DNA from: Bacteroidales bacterium
GTDB lineage: Bacteria > Bacteroidota > Bacteroidia > Bacteroidales > WCHB1-69
DNA: 64,000 nt
Assembly: GCA_017554325.1 (NCBI GenBank)
Contig: JAFZIP010000009.1
Location: 62,001-126,000 of the forward strand
Reading direction: 5' to 3'
The position numbers and the translations under genes were made by a program. Numbering within the stretch: position 1 is the stretch's first letter; each line of letters starts with the position of its first letter. Under the pieces are notes generated by a model that saw nothing but the letters and a program-made list of their open reading frames with translations, was not told the origin of the DNA and did not search any database. This document shows positions 30,111 through 39,118 of this stretch, piece by piece.

Positions 30111-31112
30111 ATGGAGAAAAAAAGAGAATATTGGATTGATGTACTGCGCTGCTTCGCGTGTGTAATGGTGTTGTTTTGTCATGCCCCTGCGCCTGATAAT
30201 GCAAAGAGCATGATTGGGACTGCATTCGGAATGGTGAATGCTTACCTTGGTATGGCTTGGGGCCCTGTTCTTTTCTTCATGATATCCGGCGCATGTGTAT
30301 TATGGGGGGGGCAAGATTCTGCACGGGTCTTTTTCAAAAAGCGTTTTTCGAGAGTGCTGTGTCCGACCATAGTGTGGAGTGTGGTTTATGTGTTGCTTGA
30401 ACAATATGTATGGAAAACTAATGTGAGTAGTGTCTCACATAAATTGCTAATGATTCCATTTGCCCCACAGTACGGCTTGCTATGGTTCATGTATGTTATC
30501 ATTGCCATATATCTCGTTACTCCAATCTTCTCGGTTTGGTTAGAACGGTGTAGCAAAAAGGATTTACAGCTTTATCTTGCAATTTGGGCCATAACATTAT
30601 TGTTTCCTTACGTGAGGGTGTCTCAGCCAGAAATATCAAGTGGACTTATGTCCGGAAATGGTTTGTTGTATTATTTTGGAGGTTGGATGTGGGTTGCTGT
30701 GTTTGGCTATTATTGTAGAAGATATGTGAATATTCAGTTGAGAGTTTGGCATTATACATTAATACTGATTGTCCCGCTGAGTGTATTAGCTTTTAAACTT
30801 TTATCTGGAGAAACAATTACCAATTGTCTTAGCATTGCCTCTGTCTTTGCTACTGCATATGCTTTCGTAATTATCCAAAACACATCTTTTAAAGGAGTAC
30901 TAAGAAAACAAGTGGAGGTATTCTCTAAATATAGTTTTGGCATTTATCTATGTCACATGCTTTTCATTCACCCTTTTAGAATTTGGATTTCTCAATTTGG
31001 TTTTGACTCATATATTCAGATTCCTATTACCGTCATTGTTTGCGGTACATGTACGTATCTGCTTGTATGGCTAATCTCTAAACTGCCATTTAGCAAGTAT
31101 ATAATCGGATAA
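30111..31112 (+). CDS. Membrane O-acyltransferase (acyltransferase 3 family)
   Basis: About 333 residues with roughly ten membrane helices. The N-terminus REYWIDVLRCFACVMVLFCH carries the family's R-x10-H pattern (Arg in DVLR, His in FCHA). These proteins O-acetylate sugars of surface glycans using cytoplasmic acyl donors. The start after the preceding stop is chosen because the upstream in-frame ATG lies inside the preceding gene. Confidence 0.88.
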   Translation: MEKKREYWIDVLRCFACVMVLFCHAPAPDNAKSMIGTAFGMVNAYLGMAWGPVLFFMISGACVLWGGQDSARVFFKKRFSRVLCPTIVWSVVYVLLEQYVWKTNVSSVSHKLLMIPFAPQYGLLWFMYVIIAIYLVTPIFSVWLERCSKKDLQLYLAIWAITLLFPYVRVSQPEISSGLMSGNGLLYYFGGWMWVAVFGYYCRRYVNIQLRVWHYTLILIVPLSVLAFKLLSGETITNCLSIASVFATAYAFVIIQNTSFKGVLRKQVEVFSKYSFGIYLCHMLFIHPFRIWISQFGFDSYIQIPITVIVCGTCTYLLVWLISKLPFSKYIIG

Positions 31113-31128
31113 TCTGATTCATAATATT

Positions 31129-31860
31129 ATGCGTTCTCTTCATATTATCATGCCCATGGCTGGCGAAGGTTCCCGCTTCCTTAAGGATGGATGGACAACT
31201 CCTAAGCCTCTGATAGAACTTCACGGCATCCCGCTGTTCCAGCATGCCATCAGCAGTGTCGGTATTGACGGAATTCCTATGAAATACAGTTTCATAGTCC
31301 GTCAGGAACATATTGACAAGTACAAGATAGATGAGCAAATCAAAGCCATTCTGCCCCAGGCCAACATCTTCTCTGTGCTGAAAACCACACGAGGCGCAGT
31401 AGAAACCTGCTTGATGGCAGAGAGCGTGATAGCAGATGAAGATGGCGTGATTGTGATGGACTGCGACTTGGAGTTCCGTAGTAAGCGGTTCTTGGAGATT
31501 CTTAAAGATATACTTTCATTGCCCTCGGAACAAGCAGAAGGTGGTGCACTGGTATCCTTTGAGAGTAATGAGCCTCGTTACAGCTATGCCGCAGTGGGAG
31601 AGGACGGATATGTGACTCTCACGGCTGAGAAGGATGTAATCTCCAACCATGCTTTGTGTGGAGCTTATTTCTTCAGTACCGGCAAACGCTTCAAACAAAT
31701 TGCCCACCAGTTGCTCGATGAACCAGAGTTCAAGAAGTCAGAATACTATGTGTCCTTGCTGTACAACTATCTTCTCGCAGACGGTGAGAAAGTAAAGTTG
31801 GCTACAATGGAAGAGTATTATTCATACGGAACACCGGAAGAGTTGAAAAGATACTTATAA
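31129..31860 (+). CDS. Sugar/small-molecule-phosphate nucleotidyltransferase
   Basis: 243 residues with the NTP-transferase fold: MPMAGEGSRFLKDGWTTPKP at the N-terminus (GxGxR loop plus PKP), IVMDCDLEF near residue 105 for metal binding, and YGTPEEL at the C-terminus. It starts a tight cassette with a serine-acetyltransferase-like protein, a HAD phosphatase, an APH-like kinase and a second nucleotidyltransferase, so the likely job is activation of a small phosphorylated compound or sugar. The substrate is unknown. Confidence 0.82.
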   Translation: MRSLHIIMPMAGEGSRFLKDGWTTPKPLIELHGIPLFQHAISSVGIDGIPMKYSFIVRQEHIDKYKIDEQIKAILPQANIFSVLKTTRGAVETCLMAESVIADEDGVIVMDCDLEFRSKRFLEILKDILSLPSEQAEGGALVSFESNEPRYSYAAVGEDGYVTLTAEKDVISNHALCGAYFFSTGKRFKQIAHQLLDEPEFKKSEYYVSLLYNYLLADGEKVKLATMEEYYSYGTPEELKRYL

Positions 31861-31880
31861 TACCACAATATTTTTGAAAT

Positions 31881-32459
31881 ATGACAGCTAAAGAATTATT
31901 ACTCTGCCCCTTTATGATAATTCCATTGATTGCTTACAGGACAAGTTCATACAAGGACAGGATAGAAAAAGATGTGGACAGGTTTTGGACTGTGCATTAT
32001 GGCCGCAAGCCGGATAACTATAGAATTGGAATCATTAGAGAGTTGGCCAATTGCATGGAGTTTAGGAATCTTTTCTTCTATCGATGTGGCAGTATAGGAA
32101 GAAAGTTGTCCCATGTATCGTTGTTTTTCCTCAAAACACAACAGCTTCTGTTTTTTGGAGTGGATAGATCGAAACTTGGGGGGGGCATGTTTATACAGCA
32201 TGGCTATTGTACGGTAATAACCGCCCAATCTATTGGTGAGAATTTTTGGGTGAATCAGAATGTTACTATTGCTTATAGCGGGAACGGTAGTCCTATTATA
32301 GGTAATAATGTTCATATAGCAAGTGATGCCAACGTGGTTGGCGGTATTACAATTGGCGATAATGTTACTATTGGTGCAGGGACAACAGTGGTTAGAGATG
32401 TACCTGCAAACACATTGGTTGTATCGCAAAAGCCAAGATATATTTCTAAAGAATCATGA
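31881..32459 (+). CDS. Serine-acetyltransferase-like hexapeptide acyltransferase
   Basis: 192 residues of CysE/WcaB-like type. A helical N-terminal half is followed by hexapeptide repeats: GGGMFIQHGYCTVITAQSIG near residue 97, IIGNNVHIASDANVVGGITI and DNVTIGAGTTVVRDVPANTL near the end. In a capsule locus this most likely O-acetylates the glycan or a precursor rather than making cysteine. Its end overlaps the HAD gene by 4 bp. Confidence 0.85.
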   Translation: MTAKELLLCPFMIIPLIAYRTSSYKDRIEKDVDRFWTVHYGRKPDNYRIGIIRELANCMEFRNLFFYRCGSIGRKLSHVSLFFLKTQQLLFFGVDRSKLGGGMFIQHGYCTVITAQSIGENFWVNQNVTIAYSGNGSPIIGNNVHIASDANVVGGITIGDNVTIGAGTTVVRDVPANTLVVSQKPRYISKES

Positions 32460-33022
32460 TACGTGCCATAATAACAGATTTTGACGGGACGCTGGTTGAT
32501 ACTTTCGAGGCAAACCTCAGGGCTTACCAAAAGGCTTATCAGTCCGTGGGTTTGGACATCATGGCTGAGAAGTACAGGGAGTGCTTTGGCTATCGCTTTG
32601 AGCGGTTGATGACCGCCACAGGGGTGTTTGATGAAACCCAGGCAAATGCCATCAAGGAGGCAAAGAAACAGATTTACCCCACATTCTTTCAATACCTGAC
32701 ACCAAACAAAGCCTTGATAGAACTGATCTCCAGTTTCCATGCTATGGGTGGCAAAACGGCTATTGCATCAACCGCCAGAAGGGAGAACTTGATGAACGTG
32801 GTTAACTACCTCAGTCTGGCTCCCATGTTCGATTTGATTTATGCAGGTGTGGATGTGAAGCAGGGAAAGCCTTCACCGGAGATTTATCTCAAAACCATGG
32901 ATGCATTGGATGTGCAGCCTGACGAGGTGCTGATATTTGAGGACAGCCCGGTGGGGATTGAGGCGGCAAGAGCGTCAGGTGCGCATGTACTTGTGGTAAC
33001 ACAAGAAGATTTTAAAGAATAA
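32456..33022 (+). CDS. HAD-superfamily phosphatase/phosphomutase (beta-phosphoglucomutase-like)
   Basis: 188 residues with HAD motifs: DFDGTLVDT (motif I, about residues 8-16), ASTARRE (motif II-like, Ser/Thr near 104), KQGKPSPEIYLK (motif III Lys) and FEDSPVGIEAA (motif IV). Could dephosphorylate or isomerise a sugar phosphate for the two neighbouring nucleotidyltransferases. Overlaps the upstream gene by 4 bp. Confidence 0.88.
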   Translation: MIRAIITDFDGTLVDTFEANLRAYQKAYQSVGLDIMAEKYRECFGYRFERLMTATGVFDETQANAIKEAKKQIYPTFFQYLTPNKALIELISSFHAMGGKTAIASTARRENLMNVVNYLSLAPMFDLIYAGVDVKQGKPSPEIYLKTMDALDVQPDEVLIFEDSPVGIEAARASGAHVLVVTQEDFKE

Positions 33023-33041
33023 TCATCTCAAAACGAGAATA

Positions 33042-33908
33042 ATGAATATAGAAGTTAAAGGTCATTCCGGCTGTCAGATTGATGTGGTGCCTGAAGGTCA
33101 AGAGATTTATGTTTATAAATCAACCGCTGCCCCAAAATACCTGAACAGGTTGTTGCTGCAAGCTGAGAAACAAAAGGCGGCAGGAAATGTCGCATACCAG
33201 CATATCCGTGTACCTGAGGTATATGAGATTGTCAAAGAGCGGGACAAGACTGTCATCAAGATGCAATATGTCTATAGCAAGAACTTCATTGAGTTCTTTG
33301 AGCAGGCAGGCTTTGAGCAGATTGATTATCTCATTGGGGCATTGAAATACTTCTTGGAGTATGAGATTGACAAATGTCACATGGAGGATGTTCCTGCTAC
33401 TGTCTTCCAATCCAAGTTTGAGGAGGTGAAGGGTAAGACTTTGACCAATCCACTTTGCCAGAATGATGAAGAGATAACAGAGATCCTTGATAAGGCCGGC
33501 AAGGTGTTCTATGCCGTTGACTGCCTGCAGATTCCTGTGGGGTTGTGCCATGGCGATTTGACCTTCAGCAATGTGCTGTTTAACGGTAATAACTACTACC
33601 TGATTGACTTTCTTGACAGTTTTGTGGAAACACCGTTGCAAGACATAGTAAAGATACGCCAGGACACCCGCTATTACTGGTCACAACTGATGTACACCAA
33701 GCAGTATGATGCGGTTCGTCTGAGGATTGTTTGCGACAAGATTGACAGGGAGATTGACTCCTACTTCCAGGAGAAGTACTCTTGGTATGCCACCAACTAC
33801 AAGACCATGCAGTTGATGAATATCATGCGTATCCTGCCTTATGCACATGAGCAGAGGGTAGTCAACTATTTGAAGAACATCTTAAAAGAATTGCTCCATG
33901 AAATATAG
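33042..33908 (+). CDS. APH/choline-kinase-like phosphotransferase
   Basis: 288 residues with a protein-kinase-like fold. The catalytic loop GLCHGDLTFSNVLF (about 167-180) and metal-binding YLIDFLDSF (about 186-194) correspond to Brenner motif and DFG. In this setting it should phosphorylate a small alcohol or sugar, not an antibiotic. The next gene, a nucleotidyltransferase, overlaps it by 11 bp, which suggests a kinase-then-activation pathway. Confidence 0.85.
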   Translation: MNIEVKGHSGCQIDVVPEGQEIYVYKSTAAPKYLNRLLLQAEKQKAAGNVAYQHIRVPEVYEIVKERDKTVIKMQYVYSKNFIEFFEQAGFEQIDYLIGALKYFLEYEIDKCHMEDVPATVFQSKFEEVKGKTLTNPLCQNDEEITEILDKAGKVFYAVDCLQIPVGLCHGDLTFSNVLFNGNNYYLIDFLDSFVETPLQDIVKIRQDTRYYWSQLMYTKQYDAVRLRIVCDKIDREIDSYFQEKYSWYATNYKTMQLMNIMRILPYAHEQRVVNYLKNILKELLHEI

Positions 33909-34590
33909 TCTGATAGTTCCTGCTGCCGCTGACAAGGCTGAATACAGTGATAAGTTGCCCTATATCTTTGGTCTGGACAAGGATGGTATCATCATCTGTA
34001 TCAAGAGTATCATGGGTCTTGACCTGAAGCGGTTTGACAACATCTATTTTACGGTGTTGAAAAAACACGACGACCGATTCTTTGTGGTGGAATCTCTGAA
34101 TATGCAATTCAAGCGCCTGGGTATTCACAATGCCCGTATGGTGGTGTTGGATAACCCCACCAGAGATCAGTCAGAGACTGTGTTTGAAACCATTAAGAAA
34201 GAGCATATAGAAGGTGGTATCTTTATCAAGGATGCTGACTGCTATTTCAAGACGGATTTCAACTATGCCAACGGCATTGCCATCTATCCCATCGAGGAAC
34301 TGGATAGCCTCTCGCCAAAGGATAAGAGCTATGTGGCAGTAGATGACATGTACTATGTGACCAACATCATCGAAAAGCGTATTGTTGGACATTATATTGG
34401 TGCCGGTGGGTATATGATAGAGGATGCTGGAAAGTTCTGCGACTATTATCACCGTTTGCGTGATTATGGCAGACTTTATCTATCGCATATCATCTATGCC
34501 ATGCTTTTGGATAAGACCACATTCAGGCCTATGATTGTTGAGGATTATAAGGACTGGGGAACACAAAAGGACTATAGCAGAAATGGATAA
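33898..34590 (+). CDS. Divergent nucleotidyltransferase-like protein
   Basis: 230 residues. The middle (IFIKDADCYFK near residue 104) and the C-terminus (VEDYKDWGTQKDY near 215) match sugar-nucleotidyltransferase landmarks, but the N-terminal GxGxR loop is replaced by VPAAADKAEYSDKLP, so NTP binding must differ or be lost. It is coupled to the upstream kinase and overlaps the downstream glycosyltransferase start by 8 bp. Confidence 0.7.
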   Translation: MKYSLIVPAAADKAEYSDKLPYIFGLDKDGIIICIKSIMGLDLKRFDNIYFTVLKKHDDRFFVVESLNMQFKRLGIHNARMVVLDNPTRDQSETVFETIKKEHIEGGIFIKDADCYFKTDFNYANGIAIYPIEELDSLSPKDKSYVAVDDMYYVTNIIEKRIVGHYIGAGGYMIEDAGKFCDYYHRLRDYGRLYLSHIIYAMLLDKTTFRPMIVEDYKDWGTQKDYSRNG

Positions 34591-35548
34591 ACCAATTGTT
34601 TCAATACTTATTCCAGCCTATAATGCAGCCGCTTTCCTTCCCAAATGCCTTGATAGTGTCTTGAACCAGACCTATCAGGATTTGCAGGTAGTGATTGTAG
34701 ATGATGGTTCCAAGGACAAAACCTTGGAAGTGTGCCATAAGTATGCTGAAAAGGATAGTCGTATAGAGGTCTATCATCAGGAAAACCAGGGCGTAGCTGC
34801 AACCAGAAATCATTTGCTTGAAAAGGTAAAAGGTGACTATGTGCTGTTTGTAGATGCAGATGACTGGATAGAACTCGATATGGTAGAGTACCTGGTATCC
34901 TTGGCTACGGAATTGGATGCTGAGATGGTGATGTGCGACAGGGTGATTAACGATGCTAAGCCCTCGGAGACAGAGCCAATGATAAAAATCTTACCACAAG
35001 AAGAAGCCATTCGCGATTTCCTCCTACACGACTACTTCGTAGGTTCATTGTGGAATAAGCTTCTCAGTCGAAGCTTATTACACAATGAACAGTTTCATCG
35101 TGGAATAAGTTATGGAGAAGATGCCCTTTTTATATGGGGCGCTTTACAGAAAGTGAATAATGTGGTAGCCAGTGATAAACAATTATATCACTACTACATG
35201 AATGAAGACAGTATCTCTCATCAATCGTTTGGTGACAAGAAACTTACGGGCCATCTCACATGGTCTATTATAACTGAAGATGTGGCTAAACGCTGGCCAC
35301 AATTCCTGGATATTGCAAAAAGTTCTTTTGGATTGCAGGATATGTACCTGTTGCGAGCTGCCTCTCAAAGCGGTTACAAGAAGAACGACGAGATAAAGAA
35401 GATTCAAAAAACTGTGAAGACCTATCTTCCGCAGATTTTGAGTCGAAAGAAATTGGGAATTAAAGACCGTATCTATGCCCGTCTTATATGTAGATGGTAT
35501 GGATTCGGTAGGTTGTATTATAAGTTCTATTTGCTTAAGAACCAATGA
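34583..35548 (+). CDS. Glycosyltransferase family 2
   Basis: About 321 residues: IVSILIPAYNAAAFLPKCLD start, VIVDDGSKDKTLEV near residue 35 and the DxD-like FVDADDWIE near 88; EDALFIWG near 186 is the likely catalytic-base region. A canonical GT-A enzyme with a C-terminal helical region. Start chosen at MDKPIVS, overlapping the previous stop. Confidence 0.9.
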   Translation: MDKPIVSILIPAYNAAAFLPKCLDSVLNQTYQDLQVVIVDDGSKDKTLEVCHKYAEKDSRIEVYHQENQGVAATRNHLLEKVKGDYVLFVDADDWIELDMVEYLVSLATELDAEMVMCDRVINDAKPSETEPMIKILPQEEAIRDFLLHDYFVGSLWNKLLSRSLLHNEQFHRGISYGEDALFIWGALQKVNNVVASDKQLYHYYMNEDSISHQSFGDKKLTGHLTWSIITEDVAKRWPQFLDIAKSSFGLQDMYLLRAASQSGYKKNDEIKKIQKTVKTYLPQILSRKKLGIKDRIYARLICRWYGFGRLYYKFYLLKNQ

Positions 35549-36672
35549 GGTTATTAGTTAATGCGTCAAATTTAGGGCCTGGTGGTGCAACTCAAGTCGC
35601 AGATTCGTTTTGCAGTTCACTTGACCGTTTTAGCGATATACAGTTTGTGGTTGTATTAACTCCACAGATGAAGAATATTGCTGAAAAGATTATTGGTTAT
35701 GAGAATGTTAAGACTGTAGTATATCAAATCCATAATACTTGGAGATCTTATCTGTTTGCACGTGATAAATTTTTGGATAACTTGGTGGAGTCCGAAAATA
35801 TTGATATGGTTTTTTCCATATTCGCCCCCACTTGGTGGACGCCCAGGAAGCCGCATTTATGTGGCTTTGCTCTAGCACACCTTATTATGCCTGAGTCACC
35901 TTATTTCAAAACATTGCATTTCAAGCAAAGACTTAAACAGGCTCTCATGAACAAAATACTCACTTTTTATTATTGGAGGAGTTCTAAGTATTACTACACG
36001 GAGAATCCAATGGTGACGGAACGAGTACATAAACTTCTGCATTGTAGGCGCGTTTACACTATAACTAATTATTATAATCAGATCTTTGACCAGCCTGAGA
36101 ACCAAGTCTATAAGAAAATGACTTCGTTTGATGGAGTTACCCTGCTTACGATTACCAGTGCTTATCCGCACAAAAATTTATCGATTGCAATTGATATAGC
36201 AAATAATCTAAAAGTGAAACATCCTGACTTCAAGTTTAGATTTGTTTTTACAATAAAAGAAACAGAATATCCGTCCTTACCGAATGAGGTTAAAGACAAC
36301 TTCCTTTTTATAGGACGAGTAGATATATCAGAGTGCCCATCTTTATACGAACAATGTGACATTGCTTTCCAACCAACTTTACTCGAGTGTTTCACCGCTA
36401 CATACCCAGAGTCCATGCGGATGAATAAACCAATAGTAACAACAGACCTTGAATTTGCACGAGGATTATGTGGGGATGCTGCTATTTATTATGATCCGTT
36501 ATCAGCAGAGGATGCATCTGAAAAAATATATTTTTTAGCAAATAATAAAAACATGCAATTGTTATTAGCTTCGAAAGGCAAAGAACAGTTAAATCACTTT
36601 GATAATTATACAGCAAGAGCAGATAAATTAGTGAAATGTTGTATTGATGTGTATGATTTATATTACAGATAA
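35545..36672 (+). CDS. Glycosyltransferase family 4-like (GT-B)
   Basis: 375 residues. The N-terminus MRLLVNASNLGPGGATQVAD is a glycine-rich acceptor loop; the C-terminal donor domain shows LLTITSAYPHKNLSIAID near residue 200, FLFIGRVDISECPSLYEQCD near 252 and the EX7E region PTLLECFTATYPESM near 273. Starts in the stop codon of the preceding glycosyltransferase. Confidence 0.88.
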   Translation: MRLLVNASNLGPGGATQVADSFCSSLDRFSDIQFVVVLTPQMKNIAEKIIGYENVKTVVYQIHNTWRSYLFARDKFLDNLVESENIDMVFSIFAPTWWTPRKPHLCGFALAHLIMPESPYFKTLHFKQRLKQALMNKILTFYYWRSSKYYYTENPMVTERVHKLLHCRRVYTITNYYNQIFDQPENQVYKKMTSFDGVTLLTITSAYPHKNLSIAIDIANNLKVKHPDFKFRFVFTIKETEYPSLPNEVKDNFLFIGRVDISECPSLYEQCDIAFQPTLLECFTATYPESMRMNKPIVTTDLEFARGLCGDAAIYYDPLSAEDASEKIYFLANNKNMQLLLASKGKEQLNHFDNYTARADKLVKCCIDVYDLYYR

Positions 36673-36713
36673 TTCCGCTTGATTTTTTGACACCTACCTT
36701 TAAGAATAGAGAT

Positions 36714-37781
36714 ATGATATATAATGCTGTTTTAATACTGATAATCTTATTTCTGAGGTCCGATGTTCTCTCAAAACGAAACGATACTATTCGGTCGAAT
36801 GTTGAGAATCGCAACTCTAATTTGGCATGGCTATTAATCGTAATCATGGCTGCTTTAAGAAAACCTATTGACGGTACAGATGTTTGGGGTTACATGCTTC
36901 AATACAACGATATGTTTAATACAAGTATCCTTGATGCTTTGAATAATGAAAGGACGAATGACTATATAGGTTATTTTTTTACTAGTAAATTATTTTCTTT
37001 GACAGGACTGTCGTACCACTGGTGGTTCGGTTTTATAGAAGCTCTTTATGTCCTAGCATTGAAAAGTTTTGTTGATAAGTTTTCAAAAGACAAACTGTTT
37101 AGTATATTGGTGTTCGTGACTTGTGGCTTATTTTCTTTCTCCTTGGCGGGTCTAAAACAAGCGATGTCAATGGCATTAATGTTGTTTTCTTTTGTTCGTT
37201 TTATTGACAAGAAATATATAAACTCAGTATTGTTTTTCATATATGCTTATTTGTGCCATCCTGTAAGTATTGTATTTCTTGTAGCATTCCCTCTGTATTA
37301 TTTAAGGAATAACACGAGGTTTGTTTTTTATATCGCGTCAGGAACAATCTTATTATATGTTTTCGGACTGACCATTATGAAAAATTTAGTTTCCTTGATG
37401 GAGATGGAACATTTTGAAATGTATTTGTCGGAAGATCGTTCTTATTCTTATGTTACCTTCATTTTTTACATTGTCATTGTCGCTCTATCCTGTTTGAAAT
37501 ATGGAAAGTACAAAGCATTTGATTCGAATGAAGCTCGTATGGTATTGGGTTTTTCTTTATTGACGTGCGGATTGCAATTATTGGCAGGTTTTTCTCCAAC
37601 TATGTTTAGGCTTGCATACTTTTATAGTCCTTTTTTAATGATTCTATTACCTAATGCCACTAATTATGCTCAAAAGGAAGAAAAGACACTTGTTAGAACG
37701 GCATTAATTATTTCTATTGTATTCTTCTATTTATATACGATGCGAAATACCTCGTATCCATACTCTTTCTTCTGGCAATAA
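36714..37781 (+). CDS. EpsG/Wzy-like polysaccharide polymerase
   Basis: Polytopic membrane protein of about 355 residues with around ten helices, in the EpsG family of capsule polymerases. Family landmarks: an arginine-rich first loop, the region MAALRKPIDGTDVWGYMLQY (about 44-63) and FSFSLAGLKQAMSMALMLFS near residue 143. It is the only polymerase candidate in the locus and pairs with the Wzx-like flippase. ATG at 36714 is preferred over TTG at 36687 because it leads into the first helix. Confidence 0.85.
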   Translation: MIYNAVLILIILFLRSDVLSKRNDTIRSNVENRNSNLAWLLIVIMAALRKPIDGTDVWGYMLQYNDMFNTSILDALNNERTNDYIGYFFTSKLFSLTGLSYHWWFGFIEALYVLALKSFVDKFSKDKLFSILVFVTCGLFSFSLAGLKQAMSMALMLFSFVRFIDKKYINSVLFFIYAYLCHPVSIVFLVAFPLYYLRNNTRFVFYIASGTILLYVFGLTIMKNLVSLMEMEHFEMYLSEDRSYSYVTFIFYIVIVALSCLKYGKYKAFDSNEARMVLGFSLLTCGLQLLAGFSPTMFRLAYFYSPFLMILLPNATNYAQKEEKTLVRTALIISIVFFYLYTMRNTSYPYSFFWQ

Positions 37782-37791
37782 AAAAACATTT

Positions 37792-39096
37792 ATGATTGAA
37801 AAAGCCCCCCTTCGTATTTTATTTTCCACAGTAGGCCAATGGAGTGATATTGGATCAGATACCTGGTCTATGTTATTGTCAAATTATGACAAGTCAAAAG
37901 TGGCATCCTTGTATCTGAGAGCAATAAAGAGTAAGTCACCTCGCTGCAATAGGTATTTTCATATCTATGAGGAACGTATAATAAAAAGTATCCTCCATCC
38001 GTGTATTCAAACGGGTGAAGAGTATTATTATTCGCCTGATGATTATCAAGATTCCAATGAGAATATTGAACTTCAGAAGAGAGAGAGAGAGAGGTACTCT
38101 AAATACTCTAAAAAGAAAACATGGATCGCAATGCTTGCCCGCGAGATTCTATGGAAGTTTGGACATTGGAAGTCAAAAGAGTTTAATCAGTTTATAGATG
38201 ACTTTGAACCTGAGGTACTTGTGTTTCCCATAGAAAGCTATATTCATCTAAATCGTATTAATAAGTATATCATCAAGAAGAAGCATCCTAAAGTAATAGG
38301 ATTCTTCAACGATGATAATTTTACTTATAAACAAAGTAATAAGTTTGGGTATAAGTTACACCGTTTCTGGCTGCGTCATAGTGTTAAGTGGCTTGTTAGA
38401 CATTGTGATACGGTTTTTGCGATTTGTCCAAAGATGAAGCGTGAATGTGATAAGGAATTTGGCATTAACTCTATTGTGTTGTCTAAGCCCATGGTTTGTA
38501 ATACTGAGTTCATTCCTTACCAACCCAACGCCCCGATTCGCTTGTTTTATGCGGGGAAATTATATATCAACCGCGATAAAACCATTATCTCTATCGCGCA
38601 AGCAATAAAAAAGATTAATGAAAATGGAATTAAGGTTGTGATGGATGTTTATTCGGGTTCTTCATTGGCACAAGAAACTATAAGCGAGATTGAATGTTCC
38701 CCAGCTAGTCGTTTTAGAGGAGAGATTCCATATTCACAAGTTTTTGATGAAATGAAGAAGTCTGATGTCCTTTTGTTCGTGGAGGATCTTTCTGAAGAGA
38801 ATCTGGCAGCAAGGTTATCTTTTTCAACGAAAATAACAGACTTGTTTGGATCTGGCAAATGTACGTGGGCCATCGGAAATAGTGATTTGGGGGCTATTGA
38901 ATATATCAAAGAACAAAATGCGGGATTTGTAAGCACGTCTGAAAACGAGATCTATGATACGCTGACCCAGATTGTTGAACATCCTGAGCTTATCTCTGAA
39001 TATGCTCAAAAAGGGTTCGTTTGTGGGCATAAGTACCATGACGTAGTTAACCTGACTCGGATTTTTGAGAACTCTTTTCGTGGAGATATTAAATAA
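37792..39096 (+). CDS. GT-B-like glycosyltransferase
   Basis: About 434 residues. The opening LRILFSTVGQWSDIGSDTWS resembles an acceptor-side Rossmann start; RLFYAGKLYINRDKTIISIA near residue 250 and the later ITDLFGSGKCTWAIGNSDLG near 353 match the nucleotide-sugar-binding domain of GT4-type enzymes. AT-rich like the polymerase upstream. The catalytic EX7E is not clear, so assignment to a family is tentative. Confidence 0.72.
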   Translation: MIEKAPLRILFSTVGQWSDIGSDTWSMLLSNYDKSKVASLYLRAIKSKSPRCNRYFHIYEERIIKSILHPCIQTGEEYYYSPDDYQDSNENIELQKRERERYSKYSKKKTWIAMLAREILWKFGHWKSKEFNQFIDDFEPEVLVFPIESYIHLNRINKYIIKKKHPKVIGFFNDDNFTYKQSNKFGYKLHRFWLRHSVKWLVRHCDTVFAICPKMKRECDKEFGINSIVLSKPMVCNTEFIPYQPNAPIRLFYAGKLYINRDKTIISIAQAIKKINENGIKVVMDVYSGSSLAQETISEIECSPASRFRGEIPYSQVFDEMKKSDVLLFVEDLSEENLAARLSFSTKITDLFGSGKCTWAIGNSDLGAIEYIKEQNAGFVSTSENEIYDTLTQIVEHPELISEYAQKGFVCGHKYHDVVNLTRIFENSFRGDIK

Positions 39097-39118
39097 TTTA
39101 ATCGTTTAATTAATATCA

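Noticed and set aside
33042..33908. APH-like protein as an antibiotic-resistance gene
   Set aside because: It sits in a sugar-activation cassette and only the general kinase motifs match; no resistance context.
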